DNA from: Nitrosomonas supralitoralis
GTDB lineage: Bacteria; Pseudomonadota; Gammaproteobacteria; Burkholderiales; Nitrosomonadaceae
NCBI RefSeq assembly: GCF_003011925.2
Contig: NZ_PXXU01000014.1
Span: 1-64,000, forward strand
DNA: 64,000 bases
Direction: 5' to 3'
Shown here: positions 1 to 7,923 of the stretch, in pieces
Numbering within the stretch: position 1 is the first letter of the stretch
Layout: every line of letters begins with the position of its first letter
The notes under the pieces: generated by a model
What the model saw: the letters and a program-made list of their open reading frames with translations, nothing else
Told to the model about the DNA's origin: nothing
Databases searched by the model: none
Translations under genes and position numbers: made by a program

Positions 1-85
1 ATTAGTTATGATGCTGCTTTTATATCGTTTTTTCACAAATAAGTTATATACTTAACTATCAAGTAAAATAGAGAGGGTAAACACG

Positions 86-523
86 ATGACTAAAATCTGG
101 GTTCTCACCGCAAACAGCGGCAATGCCACACTATATACTGCAGACTCACCGATTGCGACCTTGACCGAGCTTGAGACCTTTAATAATCCTGACGCACGCG
201 TAAAACAGATGGAACTGAGCAGTGACCGTCCGGGACGCAGCTTCGACAGCCACGGCGAAGGCCGCCATGCGATGGCGGTCGAAGTGGAACCCAAGCAACA
301 GGAACAAATTCGCTTCGCCAAATTGATTGTTGATCGGCTCGAACAAGAACGCGTGGAGAACGCGTTTGAACGCCTCGTAATAGTGGCAGCACCTGCGTTT
401 CTTGGCCTACTACGCTCTAACTTCAGTGCTCCACTCAGTTCTCTGGTGTCGCTGGAAATAGACAAGGACTACTCGTCGCTCCGGCCTGAAGAGTTGCGCG
501 CTCGTCTACCAGAACGACTTTAA
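86..523 (+). CDS. Host-attachment family protein
   Basis: A 145-residue soluble protein resembling the family named 'protein required for attachment to host cells'. The N-terminal half has the usual 'KIWVLTANSGNATLY' strand, a variable middle with 'RPGRSFDSHGEGRHAM', and a C-terminal half with 'IVAAPAFLGLLR'. The family is common in proteobacteria that have no host; the name comes from plant-associated species and says little about the role here. The ATG follows 'gagaggg' at a normal distance. There is no signal peptide or membrane segment. An HPF-like gene follows 44 bases downstream on the same strand, so the pair may be co-transcribed in a stress response (inference). Confidence 0.8.
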   Translation: MTKIWVLTANSGNATLYTADSPIATLTELETFNNPDARVKQMELSSDRPGRSFDSHGEGRHAMAVEVEPKQQEQIRFAKLIVDRLEQERVENAFERLVIVAAPAFLGLLRSNFSAPLSSLVSLEIDKDYSSLRPEELRARLPERL

Positions 524-567
524 ATACTGTCAGATCGAGTTAATCACAATTTTACAAAGGAAAAATC

Positions 568-882
568 ATGCAGATACAAATTAATACTGACCGTAATATT
601 GAAGGTCACGAGGAATTTTCCCAGCAAGTCAAAACCAAGATTGAGGGTGTGCTGAATCGTTTCAGCGCACATGTCACTCGAGTTGAAGTACATATCAGCG
701 ACGAAAATAGCGACAAGGGTGGTATTAATGACAAACGTTGCCTGATGGAAGCACGTTTGGAAGGTCGCCAACCTATCGCAGTTACTCACCAAGCAGAAAA
801 CCTGGATGCAGCAGTCCAGGGTGCTGTGGATAAGTTGAAGAAAGTGATCGAGAGTACTCTCGGAAAATTGGATAATCGTTAA
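568..882 (+). CDS. HPF/RaiA-like ribosome-associated protein
   Basis: 104 residues with the beta-alpha-beta-beta-beta-alpha pattern of the sigma-54 modulation/ribosome hibernation family: 'MQIQINTDRNIEGHEEF' at the start and 'NLDAAVQGAVDKLKKVIE' in the last helix. Family members bind the 30S subunit and inactivate or dimerise ribosomes under starvation. It lacks the long C-terminal domain of long HPF, so it is a short form. The middle is less basic than E. coli HPF, so it may be a divergent paralogue. The start is set by 'aaagga' 8 bases upstream of ATG. It is downstream of, and probably co-transcribed with, the host-attachment-like gene. Confidence 0.8.
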   Translation: MQIQINTDRNIEGHEEFSQQVKTKIEGVLNRFSAHVTRVEVHISDENSDKGGINDKRCLMEARLEGRQPIAVTHQAENLDAAVQGAVDKLKKVIESTLGKLDNR

Positions 883-932
883 TCAATCAGAATACAAGTG
901 ATAAGTGATGATTGATGCGAAAATATCCCAAT

Positions 933-958
933 CAGTCATGCTAAGCATCGCATGACTG
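933..958 (+). terminator. Hairpin downstream of the HPF-like gene
   Basis: Perfect 9-bp inverted repeat CAGTCATGC/GCATGACTG with an 8-base loop, 50 bases after the HPF-like stop. No T-run follows on either strand, so this is at best a weak terminator or an mRNA-stabilising hairpin. Confidence 0.35.
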
Positions 959-1458
959 AAGAACACTCCATGGGTTCTCTTATCAACATTGATAGAGTGC
1001 TTGATATAATCTGAACGCCCTCTCGGCTATGTACCTCGCCTCTTTAATTTGATTAGGCATGAGCGATTCCCTTGTATCACTCAGCATTCCAGCAATTATT
1101 ACGCCAACTGCAGCAAAATCAAACGCCAGCAGCTTAGCAATGCCAGCTGCTTTGAGGCGATCGGATAATCATGTCTGCCTCGCCGTTTCTTCTGAAGGTA
1201 TCATCCACGATTCACTCAAAATTTCCCAGTATTGCTTGTTCCAATCAATATAAACCATTTGCTTCATACCAAAGCCTGCACTGAGTTTCAATTGAAAATG
1301 CGGTATCTTGTTGTCATTACAGCTCAGATTGGAGATTATTGGCCAGACGGTAATGACTGCACAATACCCTGCTTAAATTATTGTCACGATGAGGACAGCG
1401 CTCGATAGCCTAACGATAAGCCATATGACGAAACAGCCTGGCAATATCTTATCGAAAA
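959..1458. other. Gene-free stretch with a possible decayed minus-strand reading frame
   Basis: No convincing gene. On the minus strand, from about 1380 down to 1010, one frame reads protein-like sequence such as 'YIDWNKQYWEILSESW', then a TGA at about 1170, then 'LSDRLKAAGIAKLLAFDFAA' in the same frame up to a stop near 1010. It has no clear start or ribosome site. It may be a decayed gene; I do not recognise the family. Confidence 0.3.
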
Positions 1459-1704
1459 CTAATGCTTTGTTTTCTCCTGCGGCACCGGATCAATGCCGCC
1501 CGGATTCCAAGGATGGCATCGCATAATACGTCGCACTGCAAACCAACCACCTTGCAAAACGCCATGAAGCTCAAGCGCTTCTATGGCGTAATTTGAGCAC
1601 GTCGGATAAAAACGGCAACGAGAGCCTAAAAATGGGCTAATCGTATATTGATAAAGTTTAATGATTCCAATCAGGATTAGTCGAAAAAATGCACTCACAC
1701 TCAA
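1459..1704 (-). CDS. yidD: Membrane protein insertion efficiency factor YidD
   Basis: 81 residues with the full YidD signature: an amphipathic N-terminus, '[17 protein letters not shown]', '[15 protein letters not shown]' with the conserved cysteines, and '[17 protein letters not shown]'. YidD sits on the inner face of the membrane and assists YidC insertase. The gene normally lies in rpmH-rnpA-yidD-yidC. Here none of those partners is within several kilobases; upstream is 370 bp of non-coding sequence and then a divergent permease. The length is normal and the frame is intact, so it is probably functional but relocated. Confidence 0.92.
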   Translation of the reverse strand: MSVSAFFRLILIGIIKLYQYTISPFLGSRCRFYPTCSNYAIEALELHGVLQGGWFAVRRIMRCHPWNPGGIDPVPQEKTKH

Positions 1705-2074
1705 ATTCCTTTAGTCTTCTCCACCCGGCATCGCATGCTATTCATGTTATCCAGAGCATGTATCTGGGAAAAATTAAAAATGCTTTCAGTACATGACCAC
1801 TACCTATACTAAAAGCTATCACATTCCTCATAATAGCAAGATATGGTATATTCAAGAAGTTGTTAGTCTCTAGGTATTATTTTCTTGAAAAAACACGTTT
1901 GGCTAATTCAGGTACCAGGTAATAGATCACAACTCAACCTGAACAGGCATTTTCTTAAGTTCTAAGTTCTTGCTTGATACAACATAAGTTTTCAATCTCA
2001 AAAATTCTTGTACACTATTCCCGCAAAATTTACGGCTTATCGAAGACAATCGCATTAAACAAAAGGAAGAATAC
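1705..2074. promoter_or_regulatory. Divergent intergenic region between yidD and the permease
   Basis: 370 bp, AT-rich, with no gene. It must carry the promoters for yidD (minus) and the amino-acid permease (plus). A good ribosome site, 'aaaggaag', precedes the permease ATG. I could not assign a -35/-10 pair with confidence. Confidence 0.4.
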
Positions 2075-3646
2075 ATGATTTTCTGGCGCGTAAAACCACT
2101 TGACGCCATTCTGGCTACAGCAGAAAAGAAAGGCCTTCATCGATCTTTAGGGGCATTGCAGTTAACTCTCCTGGGCGTAGGTGCAATCATTGGAACAGGT
2201 ATCTTTGTACTAACGGCCGAAGCTGCGCAGAAAGCCGGGCCCGGAATGATGTTCTCCTTCATTATTGCCAGTTTTGTGTGTATGGTGGCTGCTCTTTGTT
2301 ATTCCGAATTATCTTCAATGGTTCCAGTCTCCGGTTCTGCTTATACTTATTCCTATGCTGTACTAGGGGAATTGGTGGCCTGGATGGTAGGCTGGGCGTT
2401 AATACTCGAATATTCAGTCGCTGCGAGTGCGGTTGCTGTCGGATGGTCAGGCTATTTCGTCGGTTTGCTCGATAACTCGCTTGGAATAAAAATCCCTATC
2501 GCACTAGCCAATGGCCCGTTCGCCGGCGGCATCATCAATCTGCCGGCAGTTTTTGTCTGCATCCTCGTTGTCGGACTATTGGTTATTGGCACGCGCGAAA
2601 GTGCCTCGTTTAATGCTGTACTTGTCACAATCAAGATTGCAGCTTTGACACTTTTTATTGCACTGACACTACCCGTTACTGAACTCGAAAATTTCCATCC
2701 TTTTTTGCCTTTGGGAGAGACAGGCGTAGTCGCTGCAGCCTCCTCCATTTTTTTCGCTTATGTCGGATTCGATGCAGTTTCGACTGCTGCTGAGGAAACC
2801 GAGAATCCTCAACGCAATGTGCCGATTGGACTCATCAGTTCACTCGTAATTTGCACCATCTTCTATATATTGGTTTCAGCGGGTGCGGTCGGCTCTATCG
2901 GCGCACAGCCAATACTCGACGAAACTGGCAAAGGTCTAATGCCTGGCTCAATAGCCTTGGCTGAACAATGTCAAACCCTTGCTGCTGTTGGACAGCATCC
3001 ACTCGTTTGCTCGCGTGAAGCTCTGGCGCTGGTTTTACGTGAGATTGGATGGGAAAGATTTGGCAATTTACTCGGCTTGACTGCATTCCTGGCATTGCCT
3101 TCGGTTGTTTTAATGATGTTATTTGGGCAGACACGCATTTTTTTTGTTATGGCACGCGATGGATTGCTTCCAGAAGTATTGAGTCGAGTGCATTCACGAT
3201 TCAAAACACCCCATATTGTGACTTACGTAACTGGTATTGGCGTAACAGTTGCTGCCGCTTTTTTTCCAGTTGGGAAGCTAGCAGACATCTCCAATTCCGG
3301 CACGTTGTTCGCTTTCATGGTGGTTGCATTGTCGGTAATGATACTGCGCACCAAAGATAAGCATCGCGTGCGGCCTTTCAGGGCACCGGTAATCTGGCTA
3401 GTGGGGCCACTTGCAGTGATTGGTTGCATCACACTTTTTTGGTTTCTGCCGAATGATGCGAAACTGGTATTCCCGATTTGGTCTGGAATCGGATTGATTT
3501 TCTATTTTTTATACGGTTATCGAAAAAGTCATCTCGCCCTCGGCATCGATAGTTCGTCGGGCGGTGAAGATATTATCAAACCGATTCGATCACTAACCGA
3601 TCGCAGCCAAGATTCCATAGCATCAAAGAGCAAAAGCAAAGACTGA
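2075..3646 (+). CDS. APC-family amino-acid permease (cationic amino acid transporter type)
   Basis: 523 residues with about 12 membrane segments. 'LGVGAIIGTGIFVLTAEAA' near residues 32-50 is the substrate-binding first helix of the APC superfamily. 'FFAYVGFDAVSTAAEETENP' near 220-240 is the characteristic sixth-helix motif. The nearest relatives by motif are YfnA and CAT-type transporters, which import basic or branched amino acids by proton coupling; the substrate here cannot be read from sequence. The C-terminal 30 residues are hydrophilic and serine- and lysine-rich, likely cytoplasmic. The start is supported by 'aaaggaag' 8 bases upstream. It is monocistronic, with a hairpin 12 bases after the stop and a convergent DedA gene beyond. 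Confidence 0.88.
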   Translation: MIFWRVKPLDAILATAEKKGLHRSLGALQLTLLGVGAIIGTGIFVLTAEAAQKAGPGMMFSFIIASFVCMVAALCYSELSSMVPVSGSAYTYSYAVLGELVAWMVGWALILEYSVAASAVAVGWSGYFVGLLDNSLGIKIPIALANGPFAGGIINLPAVFVCILVVGLLVIGTRESASFNAVLVTIKIAALTLFIALTLPVTELENFHPFLPLGETGVVAAASSIFFAYVGFDAVSTAAEETENPQRNVPIGLISSLVICTIFYILVSAGAVGSIGAQPILDETGKGLMPGSIALAEQCQTLAAVGQHPLVCSREALALVLREIGWERFGNLLGLTAFLALPSVVLMMLFGQTRIFFVMARDGLLPEVLSRVHSRFKTPHIVTYVTGIGVTVAAAFFPVGKLADISNSGTLFAFMVVALSVMILRTKDKHRVRPFRAPVIWLVGPLAVIGCITLFWFLPNDAKLVFPIWSGIGLIFYFLYGYRKSHLALGIDSSSGGEDIIKPIRSLTDRSQDSIASKSKSKD

Positions 3647-3657
3647 GATCTGTATTT

Positions 3658-3684
3658 CCCAGGAAGGAGTTGCTGATTCCTGGG
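3658..3684. terminator. Hairpin between convergent genes
   Basis: Perfect 8-bp stem CCCAGGAA/TTCCTGGG with an 11-base loop, between the permease stop and the end of the DedA gene. There is no clear T-run, so terminator function is inferred from position only. Confidence 0.4.
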
Positions 3685-3708
3685 CAAATAGATCGTATGG
3701 CAATCATC

Positions 3709-4341
3709 CTATTTTTTGTATCGATGCTTCAGATATTCTATTATTGGAGGAGTTATCGATAAAATAATAATAGCCAAAATAACCAGCTTGAAGTTTTGTT
3801 GAACCATCGGAAGCTGCCCGAAGTAAAATCCGGAATAAATAAATATACCAACCCACAATATGGCACCGATAATATTATAGGTTATAAAAGTGCGATAAGG
3901 CATCGTTCCAATCCCAGCAACGAAGGGAGCGAAGGTTCGGATAATCGGAATGAATCGCGCAATAATTATCGTTTTGGCTCCGTATTTAAGATAAAAAGCA
4001 TGCGTCCTATCCAAGTATTCGCGTTTAAAGAAACGAGATTCCTGAGAAGTAAAAACTCTAGGCCCGGTCTTTTTTCCTATCCAATAATTTACGCTATCTC
4101 CCAAAATACCTGCAATACATAGCCCAACAAAAAGAACATGGGGATTGAGTTGCGAATCCTCAAATGAGGCTAAAGTACCTGCTGCAAACAAAAGTGAGTC
4201 TCCAGGTAACAAAGGCATTACAACCAACCCCGTTTCACAAAATATTATCAGAAAAAGAATGCCATAAACCCATAGCCCATATTCTGAAGCCAGCGCATAA
4301 AGATGCCGGTCAATGTGAAGAATAAAATCGATAAGAAACAT
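3709..4341 (-). CDS. DedA/VTT-domain membrane protein
   Basis: 210 residues with four to five membrane helices and the DedA-family core: 'ETGLVVMPLLPGDSLLFAAG' near residues 35-55, 'GDSVNYWIGKKTG' near 80-93, and 'IIIARFIPIIRTFAPFVAG' near 120-142. DedA proteins are proton-dependent lipid-carrier or phospholipid flippases of the inner membrane, linked to undecaprenyl-phosphate recycling in several bacteria. The essential acidic and arginine residues of the family are present (E in ETG, D in GDS, R in ARFIP). The upstream ribosome site is weak. An AI-2E-family gene on the same strand lies 200 bases upstream, so co-transcription is possible but unproven. Confidence 0.87.
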   Translation of the reverse strand: MFLIDFILHIDRHLYALASEYGLWVYGILFLIIFCETGLVVMPLLPGDSLLFAAGTLASFEDSQLNPHVLFVGLCIAGILGDSVNYWIGKKTGPRVFTSQESRFFKREYLDRTHAFYLKYGAKTIIIARFIPIIRTFAPFVAGIGTMPYRTFITYNIIGAILWVGIFIYSGFYFGQLPMVQQNFKLVILAIIILSITPPIIEYLKHRYKK

Positions 4342-4542
4342 GAAAATAAAAAGTAAGCGTTATAAATCAATACTGCATGAAAGAGATTGTTCTGCATTCA
4401 CTACATAATCTGATTTTTCTTAAAATGAATAGCCACAAGCTCCCTCACGACAGCGAATAATATTTTATGTAGCACTATTCTGAATAGTTATGCCACTTCT
4501 GCCTAAAGGTTTTGCAGGATAACAGATAAACCCAATTAACAA

Positions 4543-5775
4543 TTAATCAGTTATGCTTGGCTCTAATCGGTGCCTATCCCATAAAGGCACCCCAAACACA
4601 TCATGGATAAAATAGTATGCAACTGGAACGCCCAGTATCATTCCCCACAAACCAAAGCTGTGATAAGCAATAAGTAAAATAATAAGCACCAAGACAGGAT
4701 TGAGCTTGAGATGCTTACCATAGATCAGCGGATTAAGGCCATAGGCTTCAATAATATGGATAATGGTTATCATACCGACTATTCCTAACGCCAAGGTCAA
4801 TCCACCCGTATTCAATGCAACCAGCACCATCGGTGTAGTAGAAATAAATACGCCCAGTACCGGAATAAAACTGCACACAAAAACAATTAACGATAACAAT
4901 GCTACCGACGGAATTCCAAGCATGATCAGTCCTATCATAGTCAGAAAAGTATTGACGCATGCAATCATCGCTTGTGCTTGAATGGCGCGACCAACGACAT
5001 AAGCAAAACGGATTACCGGCTGTGCAGTCTCCTGATAAAAATCCTTTAGCCGCGACTCATGCAAACTTTTCATCAAACCACTCAGGCGGACATTGTCAAA
5101 CAAAATCAAGAAACTGAATAATAGAGCCAGCGACATCGTACCAATCGCTTGATAAAGGTAATTGATAAGCTTAGGCAGCTCTTCACGAACTTTACTTATT
5201 TGTTTTGTCATGAGAACATCTACCAGTAGCTCAGCTTCTCTGTCGTAATACTTTCTCAGTTTTTCATATGTGTCTTCAGTAATCTCGCTATCACTGACGT
5301 CATCCAGGTGCTCGATATCAGAAAAGTGGATCTTTTGACGGAATCGATTAAGTTTGGAGTCAATTATTCGCAGACTATCTTCATCCAGAATACTGCGCGC
5401 ATAACCATGCAGAGGACGCTCAATACCTGGATAATTACCAATTATGTCTCGTTTCATTTCTATCAGCTTTAACTGCACTTCACTGAAGTTATTGATGAAG
5501 CGATTGGCCTCTCCGATGACACTGGGTGTCACATAACGAAAAAAACCACCCAGCACGGCTAGAAAAAAAATGTATACCAGCACCAGAGATGCTCGATGCG
5601 GTAGTTTCAATTTGTTCCGACCAATATGCACTAACGGAGTCGCAATAAAAGTAAGTACAAATGTTATAAAAATCAATCCAAAAAAGTCTTGCAATAGCCA
5701 TAAAATACCAATCAGAATGAGCCAGATCAGTATGCGACGGTTGGCCTCATAAAAACTATCAAAGCTAAATGACAT
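4543..5775 (-). CDS. AI-2E family (PerM-type) membrane protein
   Basis: 410 residues. Two N-terminal helices ('LIWLILIGILWLLQDFFGLIF'), a long hydrophilic central segment (about 80-205) and a C-terminal bundle with 'GLNPLIYGKHLKLNPV' and 'GLWGMILGVPVAY'. These C-terminal motifs define the AI-2E transporter/PerM family. Members include the AI-2 exporter TqsA and Na+/H+ antiporter-like proteins, so the substrate is open. The central insert is longer and more charged than in TqsA. The gene begins with ATG and is preceded by about 600 bp with no gene on this strand. Confidence 0.82.
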   Translation of the reverse strand: MSFSFDSFYEANRRILIWLILIGILWLLQDFFGLIFITFVLTFIATPLVHIGRNKLKLPHRASLVLVYIFFLAVLGGFFRYVTPSVIGEANRFINNFSEVQLKLIEMKRDIIGNYPGIERPLHGYARSILDEDSLRIIDSKLNRFRQKIHFSDIEHLDDVSDSEITEDTYEKLRKYYDREAELLVDVLMTKQISKVREELPKLINYLYQAIGTMSLALLFSFLILFDNVRLSGLMKSLHESRLKDFYQETAQPVIRFAYVVGRAIQAQAMIACVNTFLTMIGLIMLGIPSVALLSLIVFVCSFIPVLGVFISTTPMVLVALNTGGLTLALGIVGMITIIHIIEAYGLNPLIYGKHLKLNPVLVLIILLIAYHSFGLWGMILGVPVAYYFIHDVFGVPLWDRHRLEPSITD

Positions 5776-5954
5776 TATTTTTAAATTCTCTGTGTTGTTA
5801 ACAATTATATTTATTGACCCGTATCAAGAGGTTACTTGACAAATACTATGGGAGTATTTCAAAGGTATTATGTTACTCAAACGCATATGAGATATTATTT
5901 TCAGATGCAGCAAAAAATATCTAATGAAAACTATGAGCTATCTTTAACAAATCC

Positions 5955-5972
5955 CTAAACCTGCAGGTTTAG
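5955..5972. repeat. 18-bp perfect palindrome
   Basis: CTAAACCTGCAGGTTTAG reads the same on both strands, with a PstI-like CTGCAG centre. It could be a dimeric repressor operator or a small hairpin in a transcript. Confidence 0.6.
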
Positions 5973-6009
5973 CCTCCAATGGGTTAAGCTAAAGCAGTGA
6001 TATTATCCC

Positions 6010-6029
6010 ATGGCATTAGCTAATGCCAT
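6010..6029. repeat. 20-bp perfect palindrome
   Basis: ATGGCATTAGCTAATGCCAT is a perfect 20-bp palindrome, 37 bases after the first palindrome. No loop separates the arms, which fits a protein-binding site at least as well as an RNA hairpin. Confidence 0.6.
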
Positions 6030-6230
6030 TAATAGTTTCTCTACACGGTAGAGCGATAGGATAGAAACAGATGATGCGGCTCTTTAAGATTATGTTGTAC
6101 AAAAGAACACTCTATAAGTCCGAGTTACAGAAGAATAACATTATCTCTATACATTCGAGCTCAAACAATCATCATTGCTTATAAGGAAGATGGAAGACAA
6201 CCGCGATTTGGCTGTATATGACATAAAACA

Positions 6231-6283
6231 ATGCCTATCTAGCAGGATTAACTTTTGTCCGCTAGATAGGCATTTTTTGTTTT
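6231..6283 (+). terminator. Strong intrinsic terminator
   Basis: Perfect 13-bp stem ATGCCTATCTAGC/GCTAGATAGGCAT with a 17-base loop, followed on the plus strand by six T, G, then more T. It is one of the best intrinsic terminators in the window, yet no plus-strand gene lies upstream within 2.5 kb. Confidence 0.82.
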
Positions 6284-6393
6284 AGTAGCATTGACTGTCA
6301 CTGCCTTATTTCTCATTTTTTGAGATGACATAAGTTTCGATAGAAAACTAACAAAACTTAAACCAAACAAGGATCAGCGATAAGATTTTCAGT

Positions 6394-6501
6394 CTAGAAT
6401 ATGCCGTAAACAACTGCTCCGATAACAATAAAAACAGCTGCTGAAATAAAGAACAATCTCAAAACTTGTGCATCTGTTTCTCTTCTGTTGATTTCGCTCA
6501 T
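6394..6501 (-). CDS. Small single-pass membrane protein, 35 residues
   Basis: A short frame running ATG to TAG on the minus strand encodes 35 residues: a charged start 'MSEINRRETDAQVLR', then one hydrophobic helix 'LFFISAAVFIVIGAVVYGIF' reaching the C-terminus. The ATG is preceded by 'taaggag' at ideal spacing, the strongest reason to accept it. The positive-inside rule places the N-terminus in the cytoplasm. I do not recognise the family; small proteins of this shape often accompany respiratory complexes or transporters, but no such neighbour is present. Confidence 0.6.
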   Translation of the reverse strand: MSEINRRETDAQVLRLFFISAAVFIVIGAVVYGIF

Positions 6502-6822
6502 AATTTATCTCCTTATTTAAGGTACATTTCTTTGATTTAGATTTAAAGCCGATAAATTATCGACTCCCCTTGCTCACACAATCACAAAATTTGTAATCGT
6601 GAATCTTATCTCTGCCCCTCAGATTCACTGCTGCAGCGATCTTTATGCGTGGAGCCGAGTAATTTATTCGCAATCATCTTGTACCACTTAGATTACTGCG
6701 CCATTGGATTCTAACTCACATTTAACAACAATGAAAGTGTTGAAATTAAGTACTCTTTATTATTTATCAGAAAAGCGCATGGTTGCCAATATATCCGCAC
6801 ATTATCGGATCTATCTTAAGTA
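6502..6822. other. Intergenic, nothing recognised
   Basis: 320 bp holding the promoter side of the 35-residue protein and the 3' end of the three-gene ABC operon. No hairpin with a T-run and no frame with a ribosome site were found. Confidence 0.4.
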
Positions 6823-7923
6823 TTATAATGACAAAGGTTTCACATAGCCCGTCAACTCAAGATAACCGCGTCCTGCCGGCTGATTATCTTTGGTCAACGT
6901 CACGGCTCCTTCCCAATATACTGCTGCAGTCGATTGACGCGAATCCAGTTCCTGATCGTCCAGCAATGGTGTAAGTCTCCATTCAATCTCACCGGTACGA
7001 ATATGCATCGCAACCGGGTAAACCGCATCAGTATGCGGTGAGTGCCAAGTACGTATCGGCGTAAACTCCACTTGATCGGGATCAAACATCGTCATATTTC
7101 CCTCAGCATCTCGCAATGCCGCATACGCCCATATTTTCCCACCTTGCTTCGCTCGTATTTGGAATGCCATCAGCGCTGAACCATCATCCAGGTTGGCGCC
7201 TACCCAATCCCACCCAGCGGCATCAGGATCCAAATAGACGGTCGACCATTCATGATCCAGCCACGCGCGTCCATTAACGGGTACTGGTTTGTTTTCTCTC
7301 AATACTGTACCGGTTACGCTCAAATGCGGTTCGCTGTAGTAATAACTGGCTTGCTCCGGTTTTGGGCCTTTACGGGAAAAACCTTTCATGTCTTGCAGCA
7401 TCACGCTTTGCGTGGGCGTTAATGTTAATTGCAAGCCAAAATCGCTGGCTTGCATCTCCACCTGATAACGCCCATCCTCCTCGCGCACCAACGTCCAATC
7501 GTCCAATTTAACATCCGTATTATCCAGTTTGGCATAGGCGAGTTCAAAACCCTCCCGGGCGGTTCTTTCTGAATGCATCAATTTACCGACCGTGGGATCG
7601 GACAAAGCCAAATGCGCGATAATTAAGTGTTTGGCAGCAAAGCGACTTGGATTATCGTGATTGTGGTCAGTGGCATATCGAAAGAAAGTAACCTGAAAAC
7701 CCAATGGCTTCTTATCTTCTGTTTCCAGCCACCCGGTGATATACCACCATTCCAGGCGAAAATCCTGATGTGCGCCATAATCCTTAGGAAAGGAGAGCTT
7801 GTAATCGGGGGTCACCGGTTTTAATCGGTTCGATTCGGCATATGCCAGGGTGACGAGCAAGCTAAAAAACAGCCCTACAAAAACGATAAAACCATTGCCG
7901 AATTTATTCCATTTCATCACCAA
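6823..7923 (-). CDS. CrtC/AttH-like lipocalin-domain protein
   Basis: 366 residues. An N-terminal hydrophobic signal ('FIVFVGLFFSLLVTLAYA') points to export or membrane anchoring. The body shows the hydroxyneurosporene synthase/CrtC-AttH family: 'FRLEWWYITGWLET' near residues 55-68, 'GFQVTFFRYAT' near 75, 'GRAWLDHEWST' near 217-228 and 'GWDWVGANLDDGSALM' near 235-250. CrtC is a carotenoid hydratase; AttH-type members are encoded next to an ABC transporter and have no known reaction. It is the last gene of a three-gene operon and overlaps the permease by 7 bases, so it probably works with that transporter on a lipid at the periplasmic face (inference). No carotenoid genes are nearby. Confidence 0.82.
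   Translation of the reverse strand: MVMKWNKFGNGFIVFVGLFFSLLVTLAYAESNRLKPVTPDYKLSFPKDYGAHQDFRLEWWYITGWLETEDKKPLGFQVTFFRYATDHNHDNPSRFAAKHLIIAHLALSDPTVGKLMHSERTAREGFELAYAKLDNTDVKLDDWTLVREEDGRYQVEMQASDFGLQLTLTPTQSVMLQDMKGFSRKGPKPEQASYYYSEPHLSVTGTVLRENKPVPVNGRAWLDHEWSTVYLDPDAAGWDWVGANLDDGSALMAFQIRAKQGGKIWAYAALRDAEGNMTMFDPDQVEFTPIRTWHSPHTDAVYPVAMHIRTGEIEWRLTPLLDDQELDSRQSTAAVYWEGAVTLTKDNQPAGRGYLELTGYVKPLSL

Larger units (their letters stand above)
5776..6230. other. Gene-free region with palindromes, possible structured transcript
   Basis: 455 bp with no open reading frame of note. It contains two perfect palindromes (5955-5972 and 6010-6029), a small inverted repeat CTCTAC/GTAGAG near 6040-6054, and ends at a strong plus-strand terminator (6231-6283). 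No protein gene on the plus strand uses that terminator, which suggests a non-coding transcript here (inference). No known RNA family was recognised. Confidence 0.4.
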
